DNA of 64,000 bases, from assembly GCF_000716715.1 (NCBI RefSeq), contig NZ_JNYJ01000007.1:248001-312000 (forward strand), written 5' to 3'. Positions 18,901 to 27,825 of the stretch are shown here, in pieces. Source of the DNA: Dactylosporangium aurantiacum (GTDB lineage Bacteria; Actinomycetota; Actinomycetes; Mycobacteriales; Micromonosporaceae). The translations under genes were made by a program, and so were the position numbers. The notes beneath the pieces are model-generated. The model was not told where the DNA came from, searched no databases, and worked only from the letters and a program-made list of their open reading frames with translations. Position 1 is the stretch's first letter, and the number at the start of each line of letters is the position of its first letter.

Positions 18901-20232
18901 GCCGCCGTCACGCCGGGCGCCGCCGGCACGACCGCGGCCGGGCCCGGCGGCACGGTCACGTACACGCCCCGGGCCGGCTACTCCGGCATCGACACGTTCC
19001 GCTACGCCGTCGCCGACGGCCGCGGCGGGCTCGGCACCGCCGTCGTGACCGTCACCGTGTTCAACGAACCCCCCACCGGCGTGCCCGACACGCTCACCAC
19101 CCCCGCCGGGACCACCGCCGCCCTGCCGGTCCTCGCCAACGACACCGACGCCAACGGCGACGCGCTGCGGGTCGTCGCCGCCACCGGCGCCGCGCACGGC
19201 ACGCTGGAGGTCGTCGCCGGCACCGTGCGGTACACGCCCGCCGCCGGCTACCGGGGGACGGACGCGTTCACGTACACGGTGAGCGACGGCAACGGGGGCA
19301 CCGCCACGGCGGCGGTCACGCTGACCGTCAGCGACAGCGTCCCGGTCACCGGCGCCGACACCGCCGCGACCACCGCGGGGACCCCGGTCACCGTCACCGT
19401 CCTCGCCAACGACAGCGACCCCGCCGCGGCCACGCTCACCGTCACCGGCGCCGGCCGGCCCGCCCACGGCACCGCCGAGGTGCGCGGCGACGGGACCGTC
19501 ACGTACACCCCGGCCGCCGGCTTCACCGGCGTGGACACGTTCACCTACACGGTCAGCGACGGCGGCACACCGCCGGACACCGCGACCGGCACGGTGACGG
19601 TGACGGTCACGGCCGCGCCGGGGGTGCCGGGGGTGCCGGCCGCGCCGCCGGGCGCGCCGGTCGTGGTGACCACGCCGACGGTGACCACGCCGACCGGCAG
19701 CGGGGCGCAGACGATCAACCCGCTCGACAACGTCACCGACCCCGACGGCGACCCGCTCACCGTCGTCGGCGTCACCCAGCCGGCCAACGGCACCGCCGTG
19801 CTCAACGCCGACGGCACCGTCACGTACACGCCGGACCGGGGGTTCGCCGGCGCCGACTCGTTCGGCTACACGGTCAGCGACGGCACCGCCGCCGTGACCG
19901 GCACCGTCGAGCTGATGGTCGGCGCCGTCGACCTGCCCGTCACCGGCGCGCCGGCCGCGCCGCACGCCCTCGCCGGGCTGCTCATGCTGCTCGCCGGCTG
20001 GCTGCTGCGCCTGGCGCCGACACCGCGGCCGGCGCCGTCATCGCGGCCGGCGCCGGCACCGGCGAGGTCCGTCCAGGCGTCGCCGGGTGGCCGGCCGGCG
20101 CCGGCCGGGCCCGCGACGCCGCGGGACGCGCCGGCGCCGGACCCGGTCACGCCGGGGCGTGGTGCGGGCGGTCGCCGACCCGGATCACGTGCTTCAGGCC
20201 CGACCAGACGTCGTCGATCGCGCAGACCTTGA
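15997..20232 (+). CDS. Large LPXTG-anchored surface protein with DUF11 and seven cadherin/VCBS-like repeats
   Basis: This 1411-residue exported protein has a signal peptide (MAFRGARIMVVSLLLALPAVLAA). An N-terminal region of about 300 residues (SFNSSTADLAVPAGATVLYAG) precedes two DUF11-like modules near residues 355-460 and 530-640. Seven tandem Ig-like modules of about 95 residues follow, each with the core YTPxxGFxGxDxFxYTVxDGxGG. LPVTG at residues 1313-1317 and a hydrophobic stretch (HALAGLLMLLAGWLL) form a sortase signal. After the anchor, about 80 Pro/Arg-rich residues follow, and the last 86 bases overlap the convergent DUF3052 gene. GTG at 15997 is preferred over ATG 16021 because it gives a basic n-region. 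A structural or adhesive role on the cell wall is inferred. Confidence 0.85.
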   Translation: MAFRGARIMVVSLLLALPAVLAAPRPAAAEIAAPFRPVYSVNTTGAVVLRGNANLTCDGANPGCAAARTGTATGGALNNNGYRMRHVDVDAEPSFNSSTADLAVPAGATVLYAGLFWGGDTDPGTGTPAPRESARNTVRFKVPGGAYRTVTAQRLTDVTTFPGHRPYQGYADVSTLVAGAGAGTYTVADIQAATGVNDRYAGWSLAVVLHDPAQPVRNMVVYDGFGSVRGVTPDAATVSIPVAGFQTPPSGAVTTSLGTVVYEGDGGSGGDSVRLDGTPLSDALNPADNFFNSTAADRGTAVTARDPADANLLGLDIDQVDASGLLPNGASGATITLQTAQVTGETFYPGVITFATDLSAPRLTAVKTATDVNGGTLERGDEIRYTIQVGNDGPAPAEDTRVADAVPPGTTVVPGSLSIDGTTQSDPLDTDRAEIVDGVAEFRVGTGSDATHGGRLPTGGTVTVAYRVTAGTPALAGAADLRDVAHVSATGAGTGVKLRTPSNATTQLLPATAAAGLAVTAGPPRTPGTPQDPAPGLAAGPPAVATGGTVVYPVTLTNAGPDPATGVTLTAVLPAGVTGTGTTPGAGTCGITGQTVTCAAGTVPAGGTVTVDIAATVTAAAAHRTTMTATVAAATPDPSTADDTATADVVRNAPPTAVPDTATVAAGGTVAVPVTANDGDPDGDTPRVLGIATPPAAGHAVVDAAGTVRYTAGPGAGTDTFTYTAGDGLGGTATATVTVTVTGGTGPAAGTAPVAADDAVTVAAGEPAVTFDPRANDADADADALTVVGATAPAGGTVALIADGRLTYTPGRGFRGVDSFRYTVGDGHGGHATATVTVTVAGRAPVAAADSRSTATGTPVDVAVLVNDTAADPGDTLIVAAWDATTARGGTVTHAGGVLRYTPAAGFTGTDTFGYTAGDGAGGTATGTVTVHVGAAPPAPRADAAATPTGTPVTVAVLANDPDPAATVAAVTPGAAGTTAAGPGGTVTYTPRAGYSGIDTFRYAVADGRGGLGTAVVTVTVFNEPPTGVPDTLTTPAGTTAALPVLANDTDANGDALRVVAATGAAHGTLEVVAGTVRYTPAAGYRGTDAFTYTVSDGNGGTATAAVTLTVSDSVPVTGADTAATTAGTPVTVTVLANDSDPAAATLTVTGAGRPAHGTAEVRGDGTVTYTPAAGFTGVDTFTYTVSDGGTPPDTATGTVTVTVTAAPGVPGVPAAPPGAPVVVTTPTVTTPTGSGAQTINPLDNVTDPDGDPLTVVGVTQPANGTAVLNADGTVTYTPDRGFAGADSFGYTVSDGTAAVTGTVELMVGAVDLPVTGAPAAPHALAGLLMLLAGWLLRLAPTPRPAPSSRPAPAPARSVQASPGGRPAPAGPATPRDAPAPDPVTPGRGAGGRRPGSRASGPTRRRRSRRP

Positions 20233-20566
20233 CGTCGACCCGGCCGTGCGCCAGGGCGAACTCCCGCACCCCGTTCTCGTCGAGGTCCCTGGCGAAGCCC
20301 GAGGAGCGTTTCGGCCAGGCGATCCACAGCGCGCCGCCGGGTGGCGTCGAGCGGTGCAGCACCGGCCAGCGGCGCCGCAACCGGGCCAGGTCGGGACAGA
20401 AGCAGACGATCACGTCGTAGAGGCCAGGGGCGCTGCGCCGGTGCAGCACCACGTCGGAGGGCAGTTCACGCAGCTCGAACCCGGCCGGGGCGCCGTCGAG
20501 CAGGACCCGGTGCCCGGCGTTCACGCCGAGCTTCTTGGGCAGTGGAGTCCCTGAATATCCCGCCAT
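20147..20566 (-). CDS. DUF3052 family protein
   Basis: This 139-residue protein (MAGYSGTPLPKKLGV...HHAPA) matches the actinobacterial DUF3052 family. The conserved blocks are GYSGTPLPKKLGI at the N-terminus, DVIVCFCPD, GALWIAWPK and DVKVCAIDDVWSGLKHV at the C-terminus. The fold resembles a small Rossmann-like alpha/beta domain; no activity is known. Its last 86 bases are shared, antisense, with the tail of the surface protein gene. Confidence 0.92.
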   Translation of the reverse strand: MAGYSGTPLPKKLGVNAGHRVLLDGAPAGFELRELPSDVVLHRRSAPGLYDVIVCFCPDLARLRRRWPVLHRSTPPGGALWIAWPKRSSGFARDLDENGVREFALAHGRVDVKVCAIDDVWSGLKHVIRVGDRPHHAPA

Positions 20567-20658
20567 GCCTGACCACGGTAGTCATCGTTCACCCGCCAGC
20601 CATGCGGGTAACCAGTCACCGTCAGCCAGCCGCAGGGGTCGAGCCTTACACCGAAAGC

Positions 20659-21420
20659 ATGACGATTCTCGCCGTCGCCGCCGACCCGGTCGGGGTCGAC
20701 GAAACCGATCGCTACACCCTGCTGGTGGCCACGGACGGTGATCAGGTCCGGGCCGCACAACGGCTCCGCCACGACGTCTTCGCCGGTGAGCTGGGCGCCC
20801 GTCTGAGCACCGCCACCCCGGGCCTGGACGTCGACGCCTTCGACGAGCACTGCGACCACCTCATCATCCGCGAGGAGCGCACCGGCGCCGTCGTCGGCAC
20901 CTACCGGATGCTGCCGCCGGACCGCGCGGCCGCCGCCGGCGGGCTCTACGCCGACACCGAGTTCGACCTCGCCGGGCTGCACCAGCTGCGCGGGGGACTG
21001 GTCGAGACCGGCCGCTCCTGCGTGCACCCCGACCACCGCAGCGGCGCCGTGATCAACCTCATGTGGGCCGGCATCGCCCGGTACATGCACCTGCACGGCC
21101 ACCGCTGGCTCGGCGGCTGCGCGTCGGTGCCGCTCGCCGACGGCGGCGCGACCGCCGCCGGGGTGTGGGACCTGGCCCGGCGCAAGCACCTCGTGCCGCC
21201 CGCCTGGCGGGTCCGCCCCCGCAACCCGCTGCGGACGACCGCGGCCGTGCCGGCGAAGGTCGACGTGCCGCCGCTGCTCAAGGGGTACCTGCGGCTCGGC
21301 GCCTGGATCGGCGGGGAGCCCGCGCACGACCCCGACTTCGACTGCGCCGACTTCTACGTGCTGCTGTCGCTGGACCGGGTCAACCCACGGTACCTGCGGC
21401 ACTTCCTCGGCCAGGGGTGA
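20659..21420 (+). CDS. olsB: Ornithine N-acyltransferase (OlsB)-like GNAT protein
   Basis: This 253-residue protein belongs to the OlsB/hemolysin-acyltransferase GNAT branch: RHDVFAGELGAR, DEHCDHLIIRE, VVGTYRMLPP, ETGRSCVHPDHRSGAVINLMW and the C-terminal CADFYVLLSLDRVNPRYLRHFLG. OlsB puts a 3-hydroxyacyl chain from ACP onto ornithine, the first step of ornithine lipid synthesis. The next gene, a PlsC/OlsA-type acyltransferase, overlaps it by four bases (GTGA) and would do the second step. ATG at 20659 is chosen by homology; the longer frame upstream is antisense to DUF3052. Confidence 0.75.
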   Translation: MTILAVAADPVGVDETDRYTLLVATDGDQVRAAQRLRHDVFAGELGARLSTATPGLDVDAFDEHCDHLIIREERTGAVVGTYRMLPPDRAAAAGGLYADTEFDLAGLHQLRGGLVETGRSCVHPDHRSGAVINLMWAGIARYMHLHGHRWLGGCASVPLADGGATAAGVWDLARRKHLVPPAWRVRPRNPLRTTAAVPAKVDVPPLLKGYLRLGAWIGGEPAHDPDFDCADFYVLLSLDRVNPRYLRHFLGQG

Positions 21421-22220
21421 GCGCCGTGGCGGTCGTCGACTCCCTCTGGCTGCCCCGCTCCACCTGCGACGTGAGCTGCCTGCCGGCACGCTCCGACGGG
21501 CACGTGCCGGCCCTGACGATGCTCAAGCGGGTCGTCGTGACCGGCACGGTGCTGCTGCTCGCGGTGCTCGCCGTGCCGCTGCTCGCGCTGCTGCCGCAGC
21601 GCGGGCTGATCGCCGCGCAGCGCCGGCTCGCCCGCGCGGTGCTGGCCGGCCTCGGCGTCTCGCACCGGGCCGTCGGCCGGATCCCGCAGCACGGTGCGCT
21701 GCTGGTCGCCAACCACGTCTCGTGGCTCGACGTGATCGTCATCCTGGCGCACGCGCCGGCCAGGCTGCTCGCCAAGCGCGAGGTGCGCGGGTGGCCGCTC
21801 ATCGGCCGGCTCGCCGCCACCCTCGGCACCGTCTTCGTCGACCGCTCCCGCCCGAAGACCCTGCCGGCCACCGTCGGGCGGATCAGCGCCGAGCTGGCCG
21901 CCGGCGGTGTCGTCGCGGTCTTCCCCGAGGGCACCACCTGGTGCGGCCGGATGGGCGGCACGTTCCGGCCCGCGATGTTCCAGGCGGCGGTCGACGCGGC
22001 CGCGCCCGTCGTGCCGGTGCGGCTGACGTTCGCCCAGGGCGGGACGCCGTCGACGGTCGCCGCGTTCATCGGCGACGAGACGCTGCTCACCTCGCTGCGG
22101 CGGGTGGTGGCCGCCCGCGGGCTGTCGATCGAGCTCAAGGCGCACGCCACCCTGTACCCGCGGCCGTCCTCCTCCCGCCGGGTCCTCGCCCGGGCCGCGA
22201 CCTCGGCGGTCACCGCCTGA
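21417..22220 (+). CDS. 1-acylglycerol-3-phosphate/lyso-ornithine lipid acyltransferase
   Basis: This 267-residue acyltransferase has one N-terminal membrane helix (VVVTGTVLLLAVLAVPLLALL), the catalytic HX4D motif in NHVSWLD (residues 99-105), VFVDRSR and the substrate-binding FPEGTTWCG. GTG at 21417 overlaps the stop of the previous gene and gives a Cys-containing leader (SLWLPRSTCDVSCLP) that I regard as typical of actinomycete homologues. In the OlsB-OlsA context it probably O-acylates lyso-ornithine lipid. A general PlsC role in phosphatidic acid synthesis is the alternative. Confidence 0.85.
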   Translation: MSAVAVVDSLWLPRSTCDVSCLPARSDGHVPALTMLKRVVVTGTVLLLAVLAVPLLALLPQRGLIAAQRRLARAVLAGLGVSHRAVGRIPQHGALLVANHVSWLDVIVILAHAPARLLAKREVRGWPLIGRLAATLGTVFVDRSRPKTLPATVGRISAELAAGGVVAVFPEGTTWCGRMGGTFRPAMFQAAVDAAAPVVPVRLTFAQGGTPSTVAAFIGDETLLTSLRRVVAARGLSIELKAHATLYPRPSSSRRVLARAATSAVTA

Positions 22221-22245
22221 CCGCGGCCCGCGACGACCGTCACGC

Positions 22246-22271
22246 GACAGTCGCGATGTATCGCGTTTGTC
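22246..22271. promoter_or_regulatory. Candidate operator: 26-bp dyad upstream of DUF4097-padR
   Basis: GACA-GT-CGCGAT-GT-ATCGCG-TT-TGTC is a near-perfect inverted repeat: a perfect CGCGAT/ATCGCG core flanked by matching GACA/TGTC at equal distance. It ends 16 bases before the ATG at 22288. Its position and symmetry suggest the binding site for the dimeric PadR regulator encoded in the same operon, giving autoregulation. Confidence 0.6.
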
Positions 22272-22287
22272 TGCTACCGTCGGTGGC

Positions 22288-23103
22288 ATGACGACGTGGA
22301 ACGTTGCCGAGCCCACGCGGCTCGAGCTGAAGGGTGAGGTCAACGACCTCACGGTGCGGCTGGTCGGCGGGCGGATCAACGTCGTCGGCGCCGACGGGCC
22401 CGCCCGCGTCGAGGTCTCCGCGATCGGCGAGCGGCCGGTCACCGTCACCCACGACGACGGCACGCTGCGCATCGTGCACGGCGCCGTGCCGAAGTGGCCG
22501 GGCCTGCTCTGGTGGCTCTTCCACAAGCAGTTCCGGGTCGACGTCTCGGTCATGGTCCCGGTCCGGACGCCGGCCACCCTCAACGTCGTCTCCGGCTCCG
22601 TCGTCGTGTCCTCGCTGCGCGCCGGCGTCCACGTCGACGCGACCAGCGCCCGGGTCACCCTGCTCGGCCTCGACGGGCGCGTCTCGGCCAAGGTCATCTC
22701 CGGCTCCGTGGAGGCGCTCACCCTCGACGGCGAGGTCGAGCTGGAGACGGTCTCCGGCGAGATCGTGGTCGCCGACTCGACGGCCCGCAAGGTCCACGCC
22801 CGCGCCATCTCCGGCTCGATCACCTGCGACCTGGACAACCCGCCGGCCGACACCGACGTGCGGCTGGACACCGTCTCCGGCGAGATCACCGCCCGCCTGC
22901 GCGAGGACAGCGACCTGCGCGTGCACCTCAACGCCACCTCGGGCCGGGTGATCAGCGCCTTCCCCGGCCTCGACCGGGTCGGCCGCGGCACCGTCGTCGG
23001 GCAGCTCGGCGCCGGGACCGGCCGCGTCGCCGCCAACGCGACATCTGGCACGATCACACTGTTGCGCCGCCCGGTCGACCTTGACGTAGAGGAAACAGCA
23101 TGA
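22288..23103 (+). CDS. DUF4097 family beta-strand repeat protein
   Basis: This 271-residue protein is made of repeating short beta strands with the pattern (V/I)xxxSGS(V/I) and TVSGEI, for example NVVSGSVVVSSL, KVISGSVEALTL, ETVSGEIVVADS and DTVSGEITARL. This is the right-handed beta-solenoid/adhesin-like DUF4097 fold. There is no signal peptide, so it is probably cytoplasmic or associated with another factor. It overlaps the next gene by four bases (ATGA); DUF4097-PadR pairs are common in actinomycetes, but the task of the solenoid protein is not known. Confidence 0.88.
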   Translation: MTTWNVAEPTRLELKGEVNDLTVRLVGGRINVVGADGPARVEVSAIGERPVTVTHDDGTLRIVHGAVPKWPGLLWWLFHKQFRVDVSVMVPVRTPATLNVVSGSVVVSSLRAGVHVDATSARVTLLGLDGRVSAKVISGSVEALTLDGEVELETVSGEIVVADSTARKVHARAISGSITCDLDNPPADTDVRLDTVSGEITARLREDSDLRVHLNATSGRVISAFPGLDRVGRGTVVGQLGAGTGRVAANATSGTITLLRRPVDLDVEETA

Positions 23104-23726
23104 GTGCCGTCTTCAGTCACGGGCGGCTGCGGTTGTACCTGCTGAAACTGCTCGCCGAGGGCCCCCGCCACGGGTACGAGCTGATCCGCCTGCTGGAGAA
23201 CCGCTTCCACGGCCTCTACGCCCCCTCCGCCGGCACCATCTACCCGCGCCTGCAGCGGATGGAGGCCGACGGCCTGGTCTCGCACACCGCCTCCGGCGGC
23301 CGGAAGGTGTACGACATCACCGCCGCCGGCCGCGCCGAGCTGGAGCAGCGCGCCGCCGAGCTGGAGGTGCTCGAGACCGACATCAACGCCTCCCTCGCCG
23401 ACCTGTCCACCCTCGCCGACGAGGTCGAGCAGGGCGTGCACGGCTCGGTGCGCGACCTGAAGAAGGAGCTGAAGGAGGCCGGCCGGCAGGCCCGCAGCGC
23501 GCCGGCCTGGGGCTGGGGCTACCCACCGCGCCCCGGCGCCGTGAACACGGCGCGGCCCGCGCCGCCGCCCGGTGACGTGGTCGCCGAGCTGGAGGAGAAG
23601 GCCGCCCAGCTGCTCGCCGAGGTGCGCCGGCTGGCCCGCGCCGGCCGCGCCAGCCAGGAGACGATGCGGGCCACCCTCGTCGTCCTCGACGGCGCGATCG
23701 ACCAGGTGCGGCGCCTGCTGCGCTAG
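23100..23726 (+). CDS. PadR family transcriptional regulator
   Basis: This 208-residue regulator has the PadR winged helix at residues 5-85: LRLYLLKLLAEGPRHGYELIRLLENR, then APSAGTIYPRLQRMEADGLV and the wing SGGRKVYDITAAG. A C-terminal region of about 120 residues contains two predicted coiled-coil stretches around a Pro/Gly-rich linker and should mediate dimerisation. Its start overlaps the DUF4097 stop. It probably represses its own operon through the dyad at 22246-22271; the ligand is unknown. Confidence 0.92.
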   Translation: MSAVFSHGRLRLYLLKLLAEGPRHGYELIRLLENRFHGLYAPSAGTIYPRLQRMEADGLVSHTASGGRKVYDITAAGRAELEQRAAELEVLETDINASLADLSTLADEVEQGVHGSVRDLKKELKEAGRQARSAPAWGWGYPPRPGAVNTARPAPPPGDVVAELEEKAAQLLAEVRRLARAGRASQETMRATLVVLDGAIDQVRRLLR

Positions 23727-23804
23727 CTTTGGGGGGTCAGGGCTGCGTTGCTCAGGAACTTCCCAGGCAACCATCAGCCCCACTCCAGCAGGAGGCGGAA
23801 AGAT

Positions 23805-24551
<747 letters not shown>

Positions 24552-24559
24552 GGCCGCCG

Positions 24560-26029
24560 ATGGTGCGGTTCATCGCGGACGTGCCGCTGCGGGTCAAGCT
24601 GATCGCGGCCGTGCTCACCCTCGTCACCATGGCCCTGCTGGTGATCGGCGTCGCCAGCGCGCTGGTCATGAAGAGCAGCATGTTCGACAAGGTCGACCAG
24701 CAGCTGCGCGCCATGGCCGAGACCGTCGACCTCAGCCGGCTGGCCACCACCTCCAACACCGACTCGCTGCTGCAGAGCAACTACTACATCGCCTGGGTCA
24801 CGCAGCTGCGCCCCGGCACCTACGAGCAGGGCGTCGTCGGCACCCGACAGCCCCAGGACGCGCCGCCCATCCCGGACAACGTCGAGGTGCTCACGTCGCG
24901 GCTCGGCACGCCGTACACGGCGACGACCGCGAAGACCCACGAGCGCTGGCGGATCCTCATCATCAAGCGCGACGCCACCCTGCTGCTCGTCGCGGAGAGC
25001 CTGTCGATGGTCGACAGCGCCGTCGACGAGCTCGTCGCCGCGGAGCTGTTCGTCGGCGCCGGCGTCCTCGTCGTCCTCGCCGCCGTCGGCGTCGCGATCG
25101 TCCGGGCCAGCCTGCAGCCGCTGCGCGAGATCGAGCGCACCGCCGCCGCCATCGCCGCCGGCGACCTCACCAGGCGCGTCCCGGAGAGCCCGCCGGAGAC
25201 GGAGATGGGGCACCTCGCCGCCGCGCTGAACGCCATGCTCGCCCAGATCGAGGGCGCGTTCCGGCTGCGCGAGGCGTCCGAGGACCGCATGCGCCAGTTC
25301 ATCGCCGACGCCTCCCACGAGCTGCGCACCCCGCTGACCACGATCCGGGGATTCGCCGAGCTGTACCGCCAGGGCGCGGCCCGCCAGCCCGGCGAGACCG
25401 AGGCGCTGCTGCGGCGCATCGAGGACGAGGCCGCCCGCATGGGCCTGCTCGTCGAGGACCTCCTCATGCTCGCCCGCCTCGACCAGGAACGCCCCCTGGC
25501 ACTGGCCGACATGGACCTGCGCGTCATCGCCAGCGACGCGGTCGCCGCCGCCCGCGCCGTCGCACCCGACCGCACGGTGGAGCTGGAGATCGAGCGCGAC
25601 GAGCCGATCGAGGTCAACGGCGACGAGTCCCGGCTGCGCCAGGTCGTCGGCAACCTCATGACCAACGCGCTCACCCACACGCCCGCCGGCACCCCCGTCT
25701 CCCTGCGCCTGCGCCGCGACGGCACCGACGCCCTCATCGAGGTCGCCGACCACGGCCCCGGCCTCACCGAGGAGCAGGCCGCCCGCGTCTTCGAGCGCTT
25801 CTACCGCGTCGACAAGGCCCGCACCCGCCGCCAGGCCGGCGGCTCGCACAGCGGCAGCGGCCTGGGCCTGGCGATCGTCGCCGCCCTCGTCGCGGTGCAC
25901 AGCGGCACCGTGTCCGTGTTCACCACCCCCGGCGGCGGCGCCACCTTCCAGGTACGACTTCCGCTCACAGGCGGTTCCCAGGCCGCGGCCAGTGGTTTGC
26001 AAGGTGCCGTGGCCAAGCTCAAGTCATGA
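24560..26029 (+). CDS. Sensor histidine kinase (MprB-like)
   Basis: This 489-residue membrane kinase has a first helix (VKLIAAVLTLVTMALLVIGVASAL), an extracytoplasmic sensor of about 140 residues, a second helix near residue 170, HAMP (PLREIERTAAAIAAGDLTRRV) and HisKA with His253 in DASHELRTPLT. The HATPase domain has NLMTNALTHTPAG, DHGPGL and GSGLGLAI. It should autophosphorylate in response to an envelope signal and pass phosphate to the upstream regulator. ATG at 24560 is chosen because the first helix follows at the proper distance. Its stop overlaps the protease start (ATGA). Confidence 0.93.
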   Translation: MVRFIADVPLRVKLIAAVLTLVTMALLVIGVASALVMKSSMFDKVDQQLRAMAETVDLSRLATTSNTDSLLQSNYYIAWVTQLRPGTYEQGVVGTRQPQDAPPIPDNVEVLTSRLGTPYTATTAKTHERWRILIIKRDATLLLVAESLSMVDSAVDELVAAELFVGAGVLVVLAAVGVAIVRASLQPLREIERTAAAIAAGDLTRRVPESPPETEMGHLAAALNAMLAQIEGAFRLREASEDRMRQFIADASHELRTPLTTIRGFAELYRQGAARQPGETEALLRRIEDEAARMGLLVEDLLMLARLDQERPLALADMDLRVIASDAVAAARAVAPDRTVELEIERDEPIEVNGDESRLRQVVGNLMTNALTHTPAGTPVSLRLRRDGTDALIEVADHGPGLTEEQAARVFERFYRVDKARTRRQAGGSHSGSGLGLAIVAALVAVHSGTVSVFTTPGGGATFQVRLPLTGGSQAAASGLQGAVAKLKS

Positions 26030-27789
26030 GCGAACAGCAGGGATGGGTGCCGGACCCGGCCGAGCAGCAGGACCGGGCGTCGAGCCCGGCCGCACAGCCG
26101 GCCACCCCGCCGGCAGACCCCACCACGCCGGCCACCCCGCCGGCTGACACCGCGCCGGGCGCCGCGCACACCACCGCTCCGGCCGCCGGGCACGCTGCGC
26201 CGGGCGCCGGGCACACCACCGCTCCGGGCGCCGGGCACGCCGCACCTCCGGCCGGCCACGTCGCCGGCCACGTCGCCGCCGCGGCCGCCGCGTTCACCGC
26301 GTCGCGCGCCGACGCCCCGCAGGCCGGCACCCCGGCCGCCACGCCGGAGATCCCGCCGGCTGCCACGCCGGCCGCCTGGACCGCCGGTACCGCGCACACC
26401 GCCGGCACGGCGCACACCGCCGGCACGGCGCACACCGCCGGCACGGCGCACACCGCCGGCACGGCGCACACCGCCGGCACGGCGCACACCGCCGGCACAG
26501 CGCCGGTGACGCCGCCGGGCACGATGCCGGCCACCGGGCCGACGCACGGCTGGCCCGCGAACCCGGCGAACGCAGCACACCAGATGAACCCGGCGCACCC
26601 GCCGCACCAGGCGAACCCGGCGCACCTGGCGAACACCGGGCACCTGGCCGGCGCGGCCGGTGCGACCGGTGCGCACGCCGACGACATGCCGCACCCCGCC
26701 GACAGGACCTGGCCCATCGTCCAGGCCGGCGCCCACCCCGCCACCCGGCCCGCCGCCGGCGGCGGGCCCACGCACGCCTGGCCCACGTCACCGCACGCCG
26801 CCGCGCCGACCGGCCACCCCGCCGGCGCCACCGGGCACCCCGCCGGCGCCGGCCACGCCGCAGGCGGCACGGGTCACTTCGCCCACCCCGTACAGGAGCA
26901 GCCGCACCTGCCGACGGCGCAGCTGCCGCCGCACGTGCCGCACATGCAGCGACCCCCGGCGCAGTGGGCGCACCAGCCGCAGGCCGGGTCGGTGTTCGTG
27001 ACGCCCGAGGCCCGCCGGCGCAACCGGTTCGGGCTCGCCGTGGCGGGCATCGTCGCGGCGGTCGGGCTGTCGGCGGTGTCGGCGTTCGGCGGCGGCCTCG
27101 CCGCGCTCGAGCTGCGGCCCGGCTCGTCCCACGACGTGGTCAGCGCGACGAACTCGTCCGGCGCCAACGGCGGCGCGACGCCCGCCCTGTCCGACGTCGC
27201 GGCGGCGGTCCTGCCGAGCGTGGTGTCGATCAGCACCGGCAACGCCGTCGGTTCCGGGGTCGTCATCACCGACGACGGGGCGATCCTCACCAACAACCAC
27301 GTCGTCGCCACGGCCCGCGGCACCTCGGTGCAGGTCACGTTCTCCACCGGGCAGAGCGTCCAGGCGAAGATCGTCGGCACCGAGCCGTCCAGCGACCTCG
27401 CGGTGATCAAGATCGTGGGCGGTGGCACGTACACGCCGCTCGCCTTCGGCGACAGCTCCTCGGTGAAGGTCGGCGACACGGTGCTCGCCGTCGGCAGCCC
27501 GCTGGGCCTCGACGGGTCGGTCACCGCCGGCATCGTCAGCGCCGTCGACCGCACGATCGACGAGGGGCAGGACGGCCAGTCCGCCGCCGCGAAGATCACC
27601 GGCGCGATCCAGACCGACGCCGCGATCAACCCCGGCAACTCCGGCGGCGCCCTGGTCAACACCGCCGGTCAGCTGGTCGGCATCAACACCGCGATCGCCA
27701 CCTCGGGCCAGGCCGCCGGCAACATCGGCGTCGGGTTCGCCATCAGCAGCAACACCGCCAAGGCCGTCGCGCAGCGCCTGCTGAGCTGA
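26026..27789 (+). CDS. Membrane-anchored HtrA-like serine protease with long low-complexity N-terminus
   Basis: This 587-residue S1C protease has about 330 cytoplasmic residues rich in Ala, Pro, Thr and His, including six exact HTAGTA repeats. One transmembrane helix (FGLAVAGIVAAVGLSAVSAFGGGL) is followed by a trypsin domain with triad His425 (NNHVVA), Asp457 (SSDLAVIKI) and Ser539 (NPGNSGGAL). The chain ends right after the protease fold, so the PDZ domain usual in DegP/PepD is missing. It overlaps the kinase gene by four bases and probably acts outside the membrane on misfolded or signal proteins. The Pro/His-rich N-terminus is typical for actinobacterial HtrA, but its length is at the upper end. 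Confidence 0.9.
   Translation: MSEQQGWVPDPAEQQDRASSPAAQPATPPADPTTPATPPADTAPGAAHTTAPAAGHAAPGAGHTTAPGAGHAAPPAGHVAGHVAAAAAAFTASRADAPQAGTPAATPEIPPAATPAAWTAGTAHTAGTAHTAGTAHTAGTAHTAGTAHTAGTAHTAGTAPVTPPGTMPATGPTHGWPANPANAAHQMNPAHPPHQANPAHLANTGHLAGAAGATGAHADDMPHPADRTWPIVQAGAHPATRPAAGGGPTHAWPTSPHAAAPTGHPAGATGHPAGAGHAAGGTGHFAHPVQEQPHLPTAQLPPHVPHMQRPPAQWAHQPQAGSVFVTPEARRRNRFGLAVAGIVAAVGLSAVSAFGGGLAALELRPGSSHDVVSATNSSGANGGATPALSDVAAAVLPSVVSISTGNAVGSGVVITDDGAILTNNHVVATARGTSVQVTFSTGQSVQAKIVGTEPSSDLAVIKIVGGGTYTPLAFGDSSSVKVGDTVLAVGSPLGLDGSVTAGIVSAVDRTIDEGQDGQSAAAKITGAIQTDAAINPGNSGGALVNTAGQLVGINTAIATSGQAAGNIGVGFAISSNTAKAVAQRLLS
26395..26502 (+). repeat. 18-bp in-frame tandem repeat (six copies) inside the HtrA gene
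   Basis: CACACCGCCGGCACGGCG occurs six times; only the last copy differs, by one base. It encodes HTAGTA six times in the cytoplasmic N-terminus. The unit keeps the reading frame, so copy number could change without loss of the protease. Confidence 0.95.
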
Positions 27790-27825
27790 CCGCCGCTACG
27801 GACTGGTTCCCCTCCAGAAAACAGG

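Noticed and set aside
15895..19965. 1356-codon frame on the minus strand opposite the surface protein
   Set aside because: The Gly/Val/Arg-rich periodic sequence is the mirror of the Ig-like repeats, not a protein in its own right.
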